Positions 16,101-25,389 are shown, numbered from the stretch's first letter. The stretch: DNA of 64,000 nucleotides from Adlercreutzia sp910585575 (GCF_951801035.1 NZ_CATOKT010000001.1); one strand, 5' to 3'. Program-made: numbers and translations. The notes: a model not told the origin generated them from the sequence alone.

Positions 16101-18268
16101 AGATGATCTGGGCCATTTTCTCCAGCGACATGCGCCATCTGCTGCGCAACGTCATTGCCGCCATCGTAGTGCTGGGCCTGGTGCTGGTACCCCCGCTCTA
16201 CGCCTGGTTCACGACCCTCGGCTTCTGGGACCCCTATGCGAACACGGGGAACATCAACGTGGCAGTGGCCAACACCGACGAGGGCTACCAATCGGACCTC
16301 ATCCCCACCAAGATCAATGCCGGCGAGCAGATCGTCTCAGCCTTGCGCGCCAACGACCAGTTCCATTGGGAATTCGTGTCGGAGGACGAGGCCATCGAGG
16401 GCGTGAAATCGGGCGCGTACTACGCGGCCATCGTCATTCCCCCCTCGTTCTCCGCCGACCTGATGACCGTCTTCTCGGGCGATATCAAGCATTCCGAAAT
16501 TGTCTACTACGACAACGAGAAGGAAAACGCCATCGCGCAGCGCGTCACCTCGACGGGCGCCACCGATCTGGAAGAGACCATCGACCAAACCTTCACCGAA
16601 ACCGTGGCCAACGTCGCCCTGGGCACCACCTCGGATCTAACCACCTTCATGAGCGGCGATGGCCTGATGAGCTACATGCAGCAGCTGCTCGAGCGCATGG
16701 ACACGGCCATCGACGAGCTGGAAGGGGCGGCCTCGCAGGTGAAGGCCTACCAGGGGCTGCTCGGTTCCACGACGTCGCTTGTGGAGGCCACCTCCTCGGT
16801 ACTGAAAGACGCCGGCGCCGCCCCCAGTGCGGTCACGCCGCTTGTCAGCGAGGCCCAGAAGGGCCTTTCCAGCGCCAACAAGGGTCTTACGGAGGGAGCG
16901 TCCGCAGCCGATCAGGCCCTCGCCTCCTCCTCAAGCAGCCTCGATTTCGTGCAGGCGGCCGCCGACCAGGCCTTCGCCACCATGAAGGACGATCCTGCAG
17001 CGGCGCAGAAAACCCTCGATGCCTGCCAAACCGACGTGGCGGCCCTGAAGAAGGCCTACCGAGACCTCAGCAACAAGCTCGCCACGCTCATCCCCGACAG
17101 CGATGCGACCGCCGCGGCAGCCCAGGCCACAGCCCAGCTCGGTGCTCTCGAGGACACCCTGAAAGCCGCCTCCAGCGCCCTGGGAAGCGACGAGAAGCGC
17201 CTCCAGCAAACGCAAAGCGAAACCAATCAAGCCCTTGATCAGGCGCGGCAAGCCCTCGACGCCTCCCAAAGCACCTATCGCGACCAGCTGAAGGAAAAGC
17301 TCACAGCGCTCAGCAGCAGCCTTACTTCCGTGGGCGACGACGCCCAGCGGCTGACCGATTCGCTGCAGTCCACAGCCGAGAGCCTGGGAGACACCACCAC
17401 GTCTCTCGGCACGAGCCTCGATGCCGCCGAGACCTCGCTGAAGAAAACCGCAACCGCCCTCAAGCAGGCCGCCAAAGAGCTGGCCGAGGGCCGCGATGAC
17501 TTGCAGCACGCGGTGAACACCGGCGACATCGACGAGGTGCGCCGCATTATCGGCAACAACCCCGAGGCGGTGGCGCAGTTCCTCGCCGCCCCCACCCAGC
17601 TGGTCAAGCACCCGGTGTACGCCATGGCCAACAACGGCAGCGCCATGAGCCCCTTCTACACCTCGCTTTGCCTATGGATCGGCGCCATCTTCATGGTGGC
17701 GCTCATGTCGGTGCAGGTGTCACCGCAGCGCCAAGCCGCCCTGACGCGCGAGGTCGGCCACGCCCCCACCCAGGCCCAGCTCTATCTGGGTCGCTACGGC
17801 GTCTTCGCCGTGCTGGGACTGTTGCAGGCTATCATCGTGTGCTTGGGCAACGTGTTCTTCCTGGGCGTGGAGTGCCAGCATTTCTGGCTCTACCTGCTGG
17901 CCTGCTGCCTAGCCTCGGTGGTGTTCACCAACCTGGTATACACGCTGACGGTGTCTTTCGGCAACATTGGCAAGGCCCTGGCCATTATCGGCCTGGTGCT
18001 GCAGCTGGGAGGCGCCGGCGGCCTCATGCCCGTGCAGATGTCAGCCGATTGGTTCCAAGTCATCTACCCATGGCTGCCCTTCGCCCACTCCATGGAGGCG
18101 TTCCAAGGAGCCATGGCCGGCATCTACGGCAATCACTTCGCGGTGAGCATGGGGCTCTTGGCGGCCTTCCTGGTGCCGTCGCTCATTTTGGGACTGGTGC
18201 TGCGCCGTCCCGTCATTCGCCTCAACAACTGGTTCCTCAAGAAGCTCGACGAGACGAAGATCGTCTAG
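16097..18268 (+). CDS. YhgE/Pip-type large membrane protein, second of pair
   Basis: The 723-residue product repeats the layout of its neighbour: N-terminal TM ending 'LYAWFTTLGFWDPYANTGNI', a long Ala/Gln-rich helical external segment (about 160-480) and a C-terminal membrane bundle with the motif 'QLGGAGGLMPVQMSADWF' that parallels 'QIPGSSGMFPIEMMPAFF' of the first protein. The GTG start overlaps the previous stop by four bases (GTGA); an ATG two codons later is an alternative. The two proteins have clearly diverged, suggesting an old duplication and a heteromeric complex. Transport or phage-receptor functions are possible from the family; none is shown here. Confidence 0.82.
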   Translation: MKMIWAIFSSDMRHLLRNVIAAIVVLGLVLVPPLYAWFTTLGFWDPYANTGNINVAVANTDEGYQSDLIPTKINAGEQIVSALRANDQFHWEFVSEDEAIEGVKSGAYYAAIVIPPSFSADLMTVFSGDIKHSEIVYYDNEKENAIAQRVTSTGATDLEETIDQTFTETVANVALGTTSDLTTFMSGDGLMSYMQQLLERMDTAIDELEGAASQVKAYQGLLGSTTSLVEATSSVLKDAGAAPSAVTPLVSEAQKGLSSANKGLTEGASAADQALASSSSSLDFVQAAADQAFATMKDDPAAAQKTLDACQTDVAALKKAYRDLSNKLATLIPDSDATAAAAQATAQLGALEDTLKAASSALGSDEKRLQQTQSETNQALDQARQALDASQSTYRDQLKEKLTALSSSLTSVGDDAQRLTDSLQSTAESLGDTTTSLGTSLDAAETSLKKTATALKQAAKELAEGRDDLQHAVNTGDIDEVRRIIGNNPEAVAQFLAAPTQLVKHPVYAMANNGSAMSPFYTSLCLWIGAIFMVALMSVQVSPQRQAALTREVGHAPTQAQLYLGRYGVFAVLGLLQAIIVCLGNVFFLGVECQHFWLYLLACCLASVVFTNLVYTLTVSFGNIGKALAIIGLVLQLGGAGGLMPVQMSADWFQVIYPWLPFAHSMEAFQGAMAGIYGNHFAVSMGLLAAFLVPSLILGLVLRRPVIRLNNWFLKKLDETKIV

Positions 18269-18344
18269 TGAAGGCGCGGGGTCTCTGACTGCCAGGAGTT
18301 CCCTTTTATCGGCAGAGCCCCTGAAACTGCTGGCGTGCAACCAA

Positions 18345-18382
18345 AGAAAAAAGCGCGAGCCAGGGAGGGTGGGCTCGCGCTT
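18345..18382 (-). terminator. Terminator of the flavoprotein operon (hairpin also lies after the YhgE pair)
   Basis: AAGCGCGAGCC (18351-18361) pairs with GGCTCGCGCTT (18372-18382); on the minus strand it is followed by TTTTTTC. It lies between convergent genes and may act in both directions. Confidence 0.85.
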
Positions 18383-18425
18383 AGAGGGAGGCTACATCGA
18401 AGCGAAACGCTCGATGAGACGGCGG

Positions 18426-20003
18426 CTAGGCTTGCAGCTGGCTCACGTACTCGTGGGCCGTGTGGGCCGCCGTACGGGCGCTGTTCACCCCATGGCAGGT
18501 CATGGAGCCGTTGATGTCAATGCCGTACATGTTGTTGTACAGCATGCCGCCGTCGGCACCCACCGCAAACAGGTTCGGGAAGGCCTGGTCGCGGCCGGGC
18601 TTCTTCACGCGGAACTGGCGATCGGTCTTAACGCCGCCGGAGTACAGACCCTCCAAGGCGCCGCGAATAAGACCGCAGTAGAAAGGCGGGGTGGCGATGG
18701 GCATGAGGTACTCTTTATCCTTGCCGTAATCCTTGTCCACGCCTTCGGCCACATTGGCGTTGTATTGCTCGACCTGGGCCAGGAACAGCTCCTTGTCCAC
18801 CTCCATGATATCGGCCAGCTCTTCCAAGGAATTGGCCTGGTAGGCATCGTCGCCCGTTTCCACCATTTCCTTCCACAGCTGAGCGCACTCCTCGTCGCCC
18901 TCCATCATGGTTTCCAGGATGGGCGTGTCGTAGATAGCCCAGCACGTGCCGCCGGCAAGGCGCACCGGAACGTTCTGCAGCTCGAAGTTGTGGGTGTAGG
19001 TGGAGCAAGCCTCATCGGAGAAGCGCTCTCCGTTGATGTCAACCCACAAGCTGGGGCCGCCCCAACAAAGCTTGTCCCAGATGGGGCCCCAGGGACCTGC
19101 AGAGCCGATGATGTTCGTGCAACCGAACGCCGGGGCGCCGTGCTCAATGCCGCCAGCCTTGATCATCATGGAAACGCCGTCGCCGTAGTGGCCGGGCGTG
19201 CCGATAATGCGAATGTCATCGAGGTCGATGCCAAGCTTGCCCATGCGATCGGCATCCTCGCCGAAACCACCGGTGCCCACAATGACGGCCTTGGCGTTAA
19301 TCTTAATGGTGTCGCCATAGGTGTCGGTGGCGTACACACCGGCCACAGCACCGTTCTCGCCGGGGATAATCTCGCGAGCGCGGGTGTTCAGGCGCAGGTT
19401 GACACCATATTCTGCCAGCTTCTTCTTCATATAGGGGAAGTAGCCGATGCCAGCGGCACCGCCCTTGTACACGTAGTCGAAGCTGAACTCGGCGCGATAG
19501 CGGCCCTGCTTGTACATCTCCAGATAGGCCGGGTCCAGGTCCTCGATGGCCTCGTACTGCACGCCGTTATCGATAAGCCATTGCACGTTCTCGGCAGCAT
19601 GGCTGATCATATCGCGAATGAACTGCTGGTTCACGGTGTAGGACTGAGCGTCGGCCTCATAGCGCACCATTTCGCCCAAAGTTGCCTCGTGTGAATTGGG
19701 ATGCAGGCCATAGGCGTTGGTGCACTCCACGCCGGTACCGTTGCCGCCCAAAGCCGACTGGCCCTCGATGAGCAGCACCTTGTCGCCGTGCTCGCCCGCC
19801 TGAACGGCCGCGGCCACACCGGAGAAGCCGCCGCCGACAACCAGGATGTCGCAGGAGATTTCTTCCGTTACCTGACTTGCCCAGTCTTCCTCTTCCTCGT
19901 CCTTGCCCGCAGCGTAGGCCTTCTGCCCCATACCGACCACCGCCAAGGCGGCTCCGGCCATACCTGCTCCGAACAGGAAATTCCTTCTTGTCAGTTCTGC
20001 CAT
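18426..20003 (-). CDS. Tat-exported FAD-dependent reductase (fumarate reductase flavoprotein-like)
   Basis: The 525-residue protein has a twin-arginine signal ('TRRNFLFGAGMAGAA', residues 5-19), an FAD-binding 'ILVVGGGFSGVAAAVQAG' loop, 'ALGGNGTG', 'VIVGTGGFG', and the C-terminal signature 'GGVKTD ... GADGGMLYNN ... GSMTCHGVNSARTA' of fumarate reductase/urocanate reductase/BaiN-like flavoproteins. It should act outside the membrane, reducing an unknown organic electron acceptor. No haem motif is present. The start MAELTRRNF was chosen for AGAGG eight bases upstream. It follows a lipoprotein gene (46-bp gap) and a membrane LuxR-type regulator, the arrangement common in Eggerthellaceae for substrate-specific reductases. 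Confidence 0.85.
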   Translation of the reverse strand: MAELTRRNFLFGAGMAGAALAVVGMGQKAYAAGKDEEEEDWASQVTEEISCDILVVGGGFSGVAAAVQAGEHGDKVLLIEGQSALGGNGTGVECTNAYGLHPNSHEATLGEMVRYEADAQSYTVNQQFIRDMISHAAENVQWLIDNGVQYEAIEDLDPAYLEMYKQGRYRAEFSFDYVYKGGAAGIGYFPYMKKKLAEYGVNLRLNTRAREIIPGENGAVAGVYATDTYGDTIKINAKAVIVGTGGFGEDADRMGKLGIDLDDIRIIGTPGHYGDGVSMMIKAGGIEHGAPAFGCTNIIGSAGPWGPIWDKLCWGGPSLWVDINGERFSDEACSTYTHNFELQNVPVRLAGGTCWAIYDTPILETMMEGDEECAQLWKEMVETGDDAYQANSLEELADIMEVDKELFLAQVEQYNANVAEGVDKDYGKDKEYLMPIATPPFYCGLIRGALEGLYSGGVKTDRQFRVKKPGRDQAFPNLFAVGADGGMLYNNMYGIDINGSMTCHGVNSARTAAHTAHEYVSQLQA

Positions 20004-20049
20004 GATGGATACCTCTTTCATAGGAGTGAACTTAATGTGCGAAGCGGGA

Positions 20050-20493
20050 TTATTTGAAGTCGCCGTCTTCGTAGGTGATGGTCTGACCGTCAACGGTTGC
20101 CTGCAATGATTCAATGCGGTACATGTTGTCGGTCACGTTCTCGTGAGTTGCCGCAATCTCTGCGCCGGCAAACTCAGTTACCTGCACCACCATGGTCAGA
20201 TCCTCAATGGTAAACCCGGTAAGCTCGCCCAAGTTCTCGATGTACTCGGCGAAACGCGGATCACCGCTCGCAATAGTCACTGGGCTCTCGTCGGCCGTTA
20301 CATCCCAGTCCATGAGCGTCATTTCGTTGGTAGCCGTCTTCACCAACGTCTTCGTGGTCATGGTGGTCGAGTCGGTGCTGGCCAGCGACGATCCCGATCC
20401 CTGGCTACAGCCCATAAGAGCACCCAGGGCCAACGCAGCCACCAGGGCCACGGCGCTCAGCAGAGCCACACGCCTTGTCATCATGCTTTTCAT
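20050..20493 (-). CDS. Small lipoprotein in the flavoprotein operon
   Basis: The 147-residue product has a basic N-terminus, a hydrophobic stretch and a lipobox 'ALMGCS' with C29 as the lipidated residue, followed by a Ser/Thr-rich spacer. The remaining 100 residues form no family I recognise and lack haem (CXXCH) or flavin-transfer motifs. GGAGG lies upstream of the chosen ATG (MKSMMTRR); a longer frame adds 33 Gly-rich residues without support. It is directly upstream of, and probably co-transcribed with, the Tat flavoprotein, so it may be a substrate-binding or docking partner at the outer face of the membrane. That role is inference. Confidence 0.75.
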   Translation of the reverse strand: MKSMMTRRVALLSAVALVAALALGALMGCSQGSGSSLASTDSTTMTTKTLVKTATNEMTLMDWDVTADESPVTIASGDPRFAEYIENLGELTGFTIEDLTMVVQVTEFAGAEIAATHENVTDNMYRIESLQATVDGQTITYEDGDFK

Positions 20494-20587
20494 AATGATC
20501 CTTCCTCCTTTTCCGTCGCCCCCTCCTTGCCCCTTTGCGGGCTTGGACGACGCTGCTATTGAACCGTAGAAGGAAGAGGCAGTGTTC

Positions 20588-20629
20588 ATCACTATCGGGT
20601 GTTTTTTGCGAGAATCACCCGATAGTGAT
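20588..20629. promoter_or_regulatory. Perfect 14-bp dyad between regulator gene and flavoprotein operon
   Basis: ATCACTATCGGGTG (20588-20601) and CACCCGATAGTGAT (20616-20629) are exact complements with a 14-nt spacer. The dyad lies 17 bp after the regulator stop and 95 bp before the lipoprotein start. It lacks a T-run on the minus strand, so an operator for the LuxR-type regulator is at least as likely as a terminator. Confidence 0.55.
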
Positions 20630-20645
20630 GATGGCTCACCTGGGA

Positions 20646-22106
20646 TTATTCCTCGGGCGATCGCACGACATCAAGCAATTCCTGGCGCGTATGCACATCG
20701 AGCTTGGTGTAAATATGTCGCACATGGGTCTTTACGGTATTGCCTGAAATGCACAGCTGCTCGGCAATATAGGGAACCGTTCGGCCGGCCACCAGCAGCT
20801 GCAAGATATCGCCTTCGCGATCAGAGAGAAAGTAGCGTGCAGCTATCTCTTCGAGCGGCTTCAGGGCCGGAACCACCGCGAGGGGATCGCCAGCCTCAAC
20901 GGAAGAAGGCTCCGTTGGCGCGGCATCAGCGAAGTCAAAGTCGGCCTTGCCCAAATCGTCAATGACCGACTGGCGGCGCACCAACAGTCCCGTGGTAAGC
21001 AATAACGCTGCCACGCCCAAGGCGGCATAGAGCACTTCCTGCACCTGTCCCGCTGGGAGCATCAGCGCCACCACGGTGCCAATGAATATGCCGAGCTGGT
21101 CCACGGCCTGCACAACGCCGATGCCCTGGACAAGAGGAGCACCAGCGCTGTAGCTCAGCGCAATAATGATCGCCCAAATAAGAAGATCGAAGCAGATGTA
21201 CGCAGCGTGATAGACCCATTGCGAAAAGGGAGCCAAGCCCACTGCAGCTCCGACAAGACTTACCGCCATAACCACAACGGCGAGATTGAACAGAAAACGG
21301 GGATTCCAAGAAAATCGAAGATAGCCGAAGAGCACCAAAGCGCTGACCGCGGCGCGAATGGCCAGAGAGAAGTACTCATCGAAGGGATTTTGCCCCGTGG
21401 CCACCATGGTGTGCACGTTCACCACGCCAAAGCCCATGGTTACCACCAGCACCATGGCCAAAAAGATGCCGTTTTCTTTTACCAGGGCGCGCAGCGGCGA
21501 GGCGCCCGAAGCACCGCGCGCCCGCAGCACGGTGGCCAACGCTTCAGCGTTCCCTCTCCGCGCAGTATAGACGGCGAAGCTGAGGGCGGAAAGCAGCGGA
21601 AGCAAGCAAGCCAGGACTATAGCGGCCCCAGGCTCAAGAAACGCAATGAGAAGGATGGGGATGATGTTGAGCGGCAAAGCTACGGCAATATGAACCAGGG
21701 CGTTTGTCGTGCCTTCGCACGTGGCAATACTCCCCGACGTAATAATGCCGATGGCCTCGTACACACCGACAAGCAAACCGCCCGCCACCAGAGCCGGCAC
21801 CGACCCGACCAGGACGCCGGCGAACACGAGGCCGGCGCCCCCCGTGCCAAACACCAGCGAGAACGCTGCGAATGCTCGCGGGCGAAGCGCCAAGCGCCGT
21901 TTCCGACTGAGCTGCAGGCATCCCATCAACGCAACAACGCTGACAAATAGAGAGACCGCCAAAGGCAGCATCTCCACTTTTCCGCCCAACTGTTGAAATA
22001 TGGCCGCGCCCAACGGTACGACATCGAACCAGCTCCAAAAGAAGGTCGATGTCAAAAGGGCCGCCGGTGAAATATTGCCCGTAAGCCTCTCAAGGAGAGC
22101 CCCCAC
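20646..22106 (-). CDS. Multi-pass membrane LuxR-family transcriptional regulator
   Basis: The first 400 residues form about twelve hydrophobic helices, then a short acidic linker leads to a C-terminal GerE/LuxR helix-turn-helix (about 425-486; 'LSDREGDILQLLVAGRT', 'ISGNTVKTHVRHIYTKL'). Such one-component membrane regulators are abundant in Eggerthellaceae and are usually beside the reductase genes they control, sensing the substrate through the membrane part. Here it precedes a lipoprotein and Tat flavoprotein in the same orientation. The GTG start at 22106 was chosen because AAGGGA/GGAGGG lie just upstream; the longer TTG frame would include those bases. Confidence 0.85.
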   Translation of the reverse strand: MGALLERLTGNISPAALLTSTFFWSWFDVVPLGAAIFQQLGGKVEMLPLAVSLFVSVVALMGCLQLSRKRRLALRPRAFAAFSLVFGTGGAGLVFAGVLVGSVPALVAGGLLVGVYEAIGIITSGSIATCEGTTNALVHIAVALPLNIIPILLIAFLEPGAAIVLACLLPLLSALSFAVYTARRGNAEALATVLRARGASGASPLRALVKENGIFLAMVLVVTMGFGVVNVHTMVATGQNPFDEYFSLAIRAAVSALVLFGYLRFSWNPRFLFNLAVVVMAVSLVGAAVGLAPFSQWVYHAAYICFDLLIWAIIIALSYSAGAPLVQGIGVVQAVDQLGIFIGTVVALMLPAGQVQEVLYAALGVAALLLTTGLLVRRQSVIDDLGKADFDFADAAPTEPSSVEAGDPLAVVPALKPLEEIAARYFLSDREGDILQLLVAGRTVPYIAEQLCISGNTVKTHVRHIYTKLDVHTRQELLDVVRSPEE

Positions 22107-22234
22107 TGCTCTTCCCTTTCCCTCCAACGTACTTGCTGGAGGCTATTCTACCGCAGAGCTTATCTCCTGAGGTCATCGACGACCGCAGGAAGGCAGCAGG
22201 TACGGGGAGCCGCGAACGAGCGGCTCGCGGAAAC

Positions 22235-23176
22235 CTAGTCGCGCTCGCCGGGCTGTCGCACGCGAATCTCCTGTTCCTTGACGGACACGCGGGAGTTCGC
22301 GGGCACACTGAACGTGACGAAGGTGGAGCCGGCGATGACGGAGCCCTCGCCGATAACCGTCTCGCCGCCCAAAACGCTGGCGTTCGAGTAAATGGTGACG
22401 TTGTCCTCGATGGTGGGATGGCGCTTCACGCCAGCCAAGCGCTGACCGCCACGGGTAGAAAGCGCGCCCAGGGTAACGCCCTGGTAGAGCTTCACGTGCT
22501 CGCCGATGATGGTGGTCTCGCCGATAACTACACCCGTGCCGTGGTCGATGAAGAAGTACTCACCGATGGTGGCCCCGGCGCCAATGTCGATACCCGTGGA
22601 CGAATGGGCGATCTCGGTCATCACGCGCGGAATAATGGGCACGCCCAGGCGGTACAGCACGTTGGCAATGCGGTACACGTAGATGGCGTACAGGCCCGGG
22701 TAGGTGAAGATGACCTCTTCCTTCGAGCCCGCGGCCGGGTCGCCATCGTAGAGCGCCTGCACGTCGGTGAGCAGCACGCGCTGAATGTGAGGCAGCTCAT
22801 CGAAGAAAGCGGTGCAGATGTCGGCGGCCTGCTTGCAAATGGCGTCGGAGCCGCAGCCCAAGCAGTGGGGGCTTCCGGCCTCGATAAGGTCGTCGCGATC
22901 GTCGGAGGTGTAGGTAAGGGCCAAAATAAGCTGTTCGCGCAGGACGGCCTCGATGTCGATGAGCGCCTGGCCGATGAAGTAGGCCGGGCTTGTTTGGGGC
23001 GTGAGCATCTCGGGGCCGAAGTAGCCGGGGAACAGCACGCGGCGCAGCTCGGTAATAAGCCCTTTGATGGCGGTGCGGCTAGGGAAGCGGCGGCCGGGCT
23101 TCGTAAAGAAGATTTCGTCGGCCTCGTAGTTCTTCTCAATGGCCGCCACGATACGCTCGAGATTGTCTCCGAACAT
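22235..23176 (-). CDS. cysE: Serine O-acetyltransferase (EpsC/CysE)
   Basis: The 313-residue enzyme makes O-acetylserine from serine and acetyl-CoA, the first step of cysteine synthesis. An N-terminal helical domain is followed by hexapeptide repeats forming a left-handed beta-helix: 'TEIAHSSTGIDIGAGATIG', 'FFIDHGTGVVIGETTIIG', 'VKLYQGVTLGA', 'KRHPTIEDNVTIYSNASVLG'. The catalytic 'DHGTGVVIGET' and 'EIAHSSTGIDI' motifs are intact. It is of the longer EpsC-type, with a cysteine pair in 'HCLGCGSDAIC' in the N-terminal part. AGGAGAG precedes the ATG. No cysK is adjacent. Located downstream of nothing obviously co-transcribed, it appears to be monocistronic. Confidence 0.92.
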   Translation of the reverse strand: MFGDNLERIVAAIEKNYEADEIFFTKPGRRFPSRTAIKGLITELRRVLFPGYFGPEMLTPQTSPAYFIGQALIDIEAVLREQLILALTYTSDDRDDLIEAGSPHCLGCGSDAICKQAADICTAFFDELPHIQRVLLTDVQALYDGDPAAGSKEEVIFTYPGLYAIYVYRIANVLYRLGVPIIPRVMTEIAHSSTGIDIGAGATIGEYFFIDHGTGVVIGETTIIGEHVKLYQGVTLGALSTRGGQRLAGVKRHPTIEDNVTIYSNASVLGGETVIGEGSVIAGSTFVTFSVPANSRVSVKEQEIRVRQPGERD

Positions 23177-23372
23177 GGGACTCTCCTGTCCTCGATTTCA
23201 GCTGCCTGCTAGTTTAGCAGTTCGGCCACGTTTCGCCGCCGTGCAAAGCCCTGGAACGGGAAATGGCTAGGATAGAGGTTAGAGATACTGAATGCCAATC
23301 CTGCCTCAAACGACACCACTTCACTCAGCCTCTGGTAGCACGGAAGCCCATCGCCTCGCGGCTTCCCAAGCC

Positions 23373-23409
23373 CAAGCGGCCCCGTTGCCTTGCTCGCCGG
23401 GGCCGCTTG
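23373..23409. terminator. GC-rich hairpin at the 3' end of the MFS-CBS gene
   Basis: CAAGCGGCCCCG (23373-23384) pairs perfectly with CGGGGCCGCTTG (23398-23409). The T-rich tail (ATTTTATTT) lies on the plus-strand side; on the minus strand the T-run is missing. It lies just after the MFS-CBS stop. Confidence 0.55.
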
Positions 23410-23412
23410 ATT

Positions 23413-25389
23413 TTATTTGGACGGCAGCTCGCACACGCCGCTGGCATCTTCCACGCACTCGTCCTGGCCCGAGGGGCCGGCTCCCACGCCCACGGCACGC
23501 TCCGGGTGATCGGCCAGATACGCAGCCATGGAGTACTGGGTGATGTCGCTACGGTTAATGATGCCCACGATGTGGCCGTCCTCGAGCACCGGCACCTTCT
23601 TCAGATGGTTCTCGGCCAGCACGCGGCAGACGTCGGGCAGCTTCGCATGAACGCTGACGCAAATAGGCCGCGCGGCGCCAATTTCCCGCACCGGCATAGC
23701 CATGAGCTTCACCAGCTTCTCCTCGTAGCCCTCTTCGTCGATCATGGTGCGGTTGATAAGCACAATGGGATCGGTGAACGAGGCGCCGCGTGGCGACAGG
23801 CGCTTCAGGATGTCGCCGTCGGACACGAAGCCCACCGGCTCGCCGTGAGCGTCGACAATGGGTGCCGCGGAAATGCCCTTGTTCACGAACAAGCGCATGG
23901 CCTGCTCCACCGTGGCGTCGATGGGCAGCGAGAACACGTCGGTCTTCATGATGGACTTCAGCAGCGACTTGCGCGCGCCCTCTTCGTCCACGGCCGCTTC
24001 CTCGCCGGGCCTGTCCTTCACCAGGGCAATGGTCATAACCAGGCCGACAAGGCACAGAAGAGCGCACACGGTAAAGGCCACGTTGATGCCGAACATGGTG
24101 CCCTGGGCCTCACCGAAGGTGGGCACCGTGGCGGCCTGGGTCATGGTGGACGCCGAAATGATAATGGCCGTGCCCAGAGAGCCCGCTACCTGGCGCAGCG
24201 TGTTGTTCACCGAGGTGCCGTGGTTCATGACCTTGTTGTCCAGCGCGTTCATGCCCCAGGTGGTAATGGGCATGTTCACCAGGGCCATGGAGAACATGCG
24301 CACGGTGTACACGATGGTGATGTAGATGATGTTCGACTCAAGGTTCAAAATGGCGAAGGCCACGGTGGTCAACGTCAGCAGCGACATGCCGGTAATGGCC
24401 ATCTTGCGCGGACCGTGGCGGTCGAACAGCTTGCCGGCAATGGGGTTCATGATGCCCATGAGAATGGCGCCGGGCATCAGCACCAGGCCGGACAGGGTCG
24501 CCGAGAAGCCGCGCAGGGACTGAATGTAGATGGGCATGAGGATGCCGGCGGCCAGCAAGGCGCCCTGCACAAGCATGCCGATAATGGTGCCAATAAGGAA
24601 GCGACGGTTCTTCAGCACCTCGACCCGCAGCATGGGGTGCGGCAAACGCGTCTGACGAATGAAGAACCACACGACGCCCACGATGCCCACCAGCGTCGTG
24701 CCCACGGTGACGGGCGTGAAGCCGTTGGAGCCCAGGGCCGAGAAGCCGTAGAGCAGCATGCCAAAGCCCAGTGTGGACAGCGCCAGCGACAGCGGGTCGA
24801 GCACCGCGTCGCCCTTGTTCGCCGGCGGCTTGTTGTCGATGAAGAACAGCGACATCACAATGATGAGCGCGGAGATGGCGAACACGCCGAAGAAGAGGAT
24901 GTGCCAGTCGGCCTGATCGATGACGAAGCCCGCCACCGTGGGGCCGATGGCCGGCGCGAAAGCGATGACCAGGCCGAAGATGCCCATAGCTGAGCCGCGG
25001 CGGTCGACGGGAAATACCAGCATCAGCACCGTCATGGTAACGGGCATAAGGATGCCGGCGCCTGCGGCCTGCACCAAACGGCCGCCCAGCAGCAGCGGGA
25101 AGTTGTAGGCCGTGGCCGCCATCAGGGTGCCCACGGCGAAACAGCCCATAGAGAAGACGAACAGCTTACGCGTTGAGAACCGGTCCTGCAAAAACGCTGT
25201 AATAGGGATCATGATGGCGTTCACCAGCGTAAAGCCCGTGGTCAGCCACTGGGCCGTGGACTGGTCGACGGACATCTCCTCCATGATGGAGGGCAGTGCC
25301 GGCGTGACGAGCGTCTGGTTGAGCACCGTCACAAAGGCGCCCAAAACCAGGACGACCAACATCAACCACTGCTTGCGCGTAAGCTTCAT
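23413..25389 (-). CDS. MFS transporter (DHA2-like) fused to a C-terminal CBS domain pair
   Basis: Residues about 1-465 are a 14-TM drug:H+ antiporter-2 type permease ('TVLNQTLVTPALPSIMEEM', 'GRLVQAAGAGILMPVTM', 'GPTVAGFVID'). Residues about 475-625 form a tandem CBS pair ('VEQAMRLFVNKGISAAPIVD', 'FVSDGDILKRLS', 'LKKVPVLEDGHIVGIINRSD'), a module that binds adenine nucleotides or SAM and gates enzymes or channels. MFS-CBS fusions are uncommon; the CBS pair probably regulates export according to energy state. Two cysteines lie in the last 15 residues. The start MKLTRKQW has GAGGTG upstream. Substrate unknown; EmrB/QacA-like multidrug export is the family default. Confidence 0.85.
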   Translation of the reverse strand: MKLTRKQWLMLVVLVLGAFVTVLNQTLVTPALPSIMEEMSVDQSTAQWLTTGFTLVNAIMIPITAFLQDRFSTRKLFVFSMGCFAVGTLMAATAYNFPLLLGGRLVQAAGAGILMPVTMTVLMLVFPVDRRGSAMGIFGLVIAFAPAIGPTVAGFVIDQADWHILFFGVFAISALIIVMSLFFIDNKPPANKGDAVLDPLSLALSTLGFGMLLYGFSALGSNGFTPVTVGTTLVGIVGVVWFFIRQTRLPHPMLRVEVLKNRRFLIGTIIGMLVQGALLAAGILMPIYIQSLRGFSATLSGLVLMPGAILMGIMNPIAGKLFDRHGPRKMAITGMSLLTLTTVAFAILNLESNIIYITIVYTVRMFSMALVNMPITTWGMNALDNKVMNHGTSVNNTLRQVAGSLGTAIIISASTMTQAATVPTFGEAQGTMFGINVAFTVCALLCLVGLVMTIALVKDRPGEEAAVDEEGARKSLLKSIMKTDVFSLPIDATVEQAMRLFVNKGISAAPIVDAHGEPVGFVSDGDILKRLSPRGASFTDPIVLINRTMIDEEGYEEKLVKLMAMPVREIGAARPICVSVHAKLPDVCRVLAENHLKKVPVLEDGHIVGIINRSDITQYSMAAYLADHPERAVGVGAGPSGQDECVEDASGVCELPSK

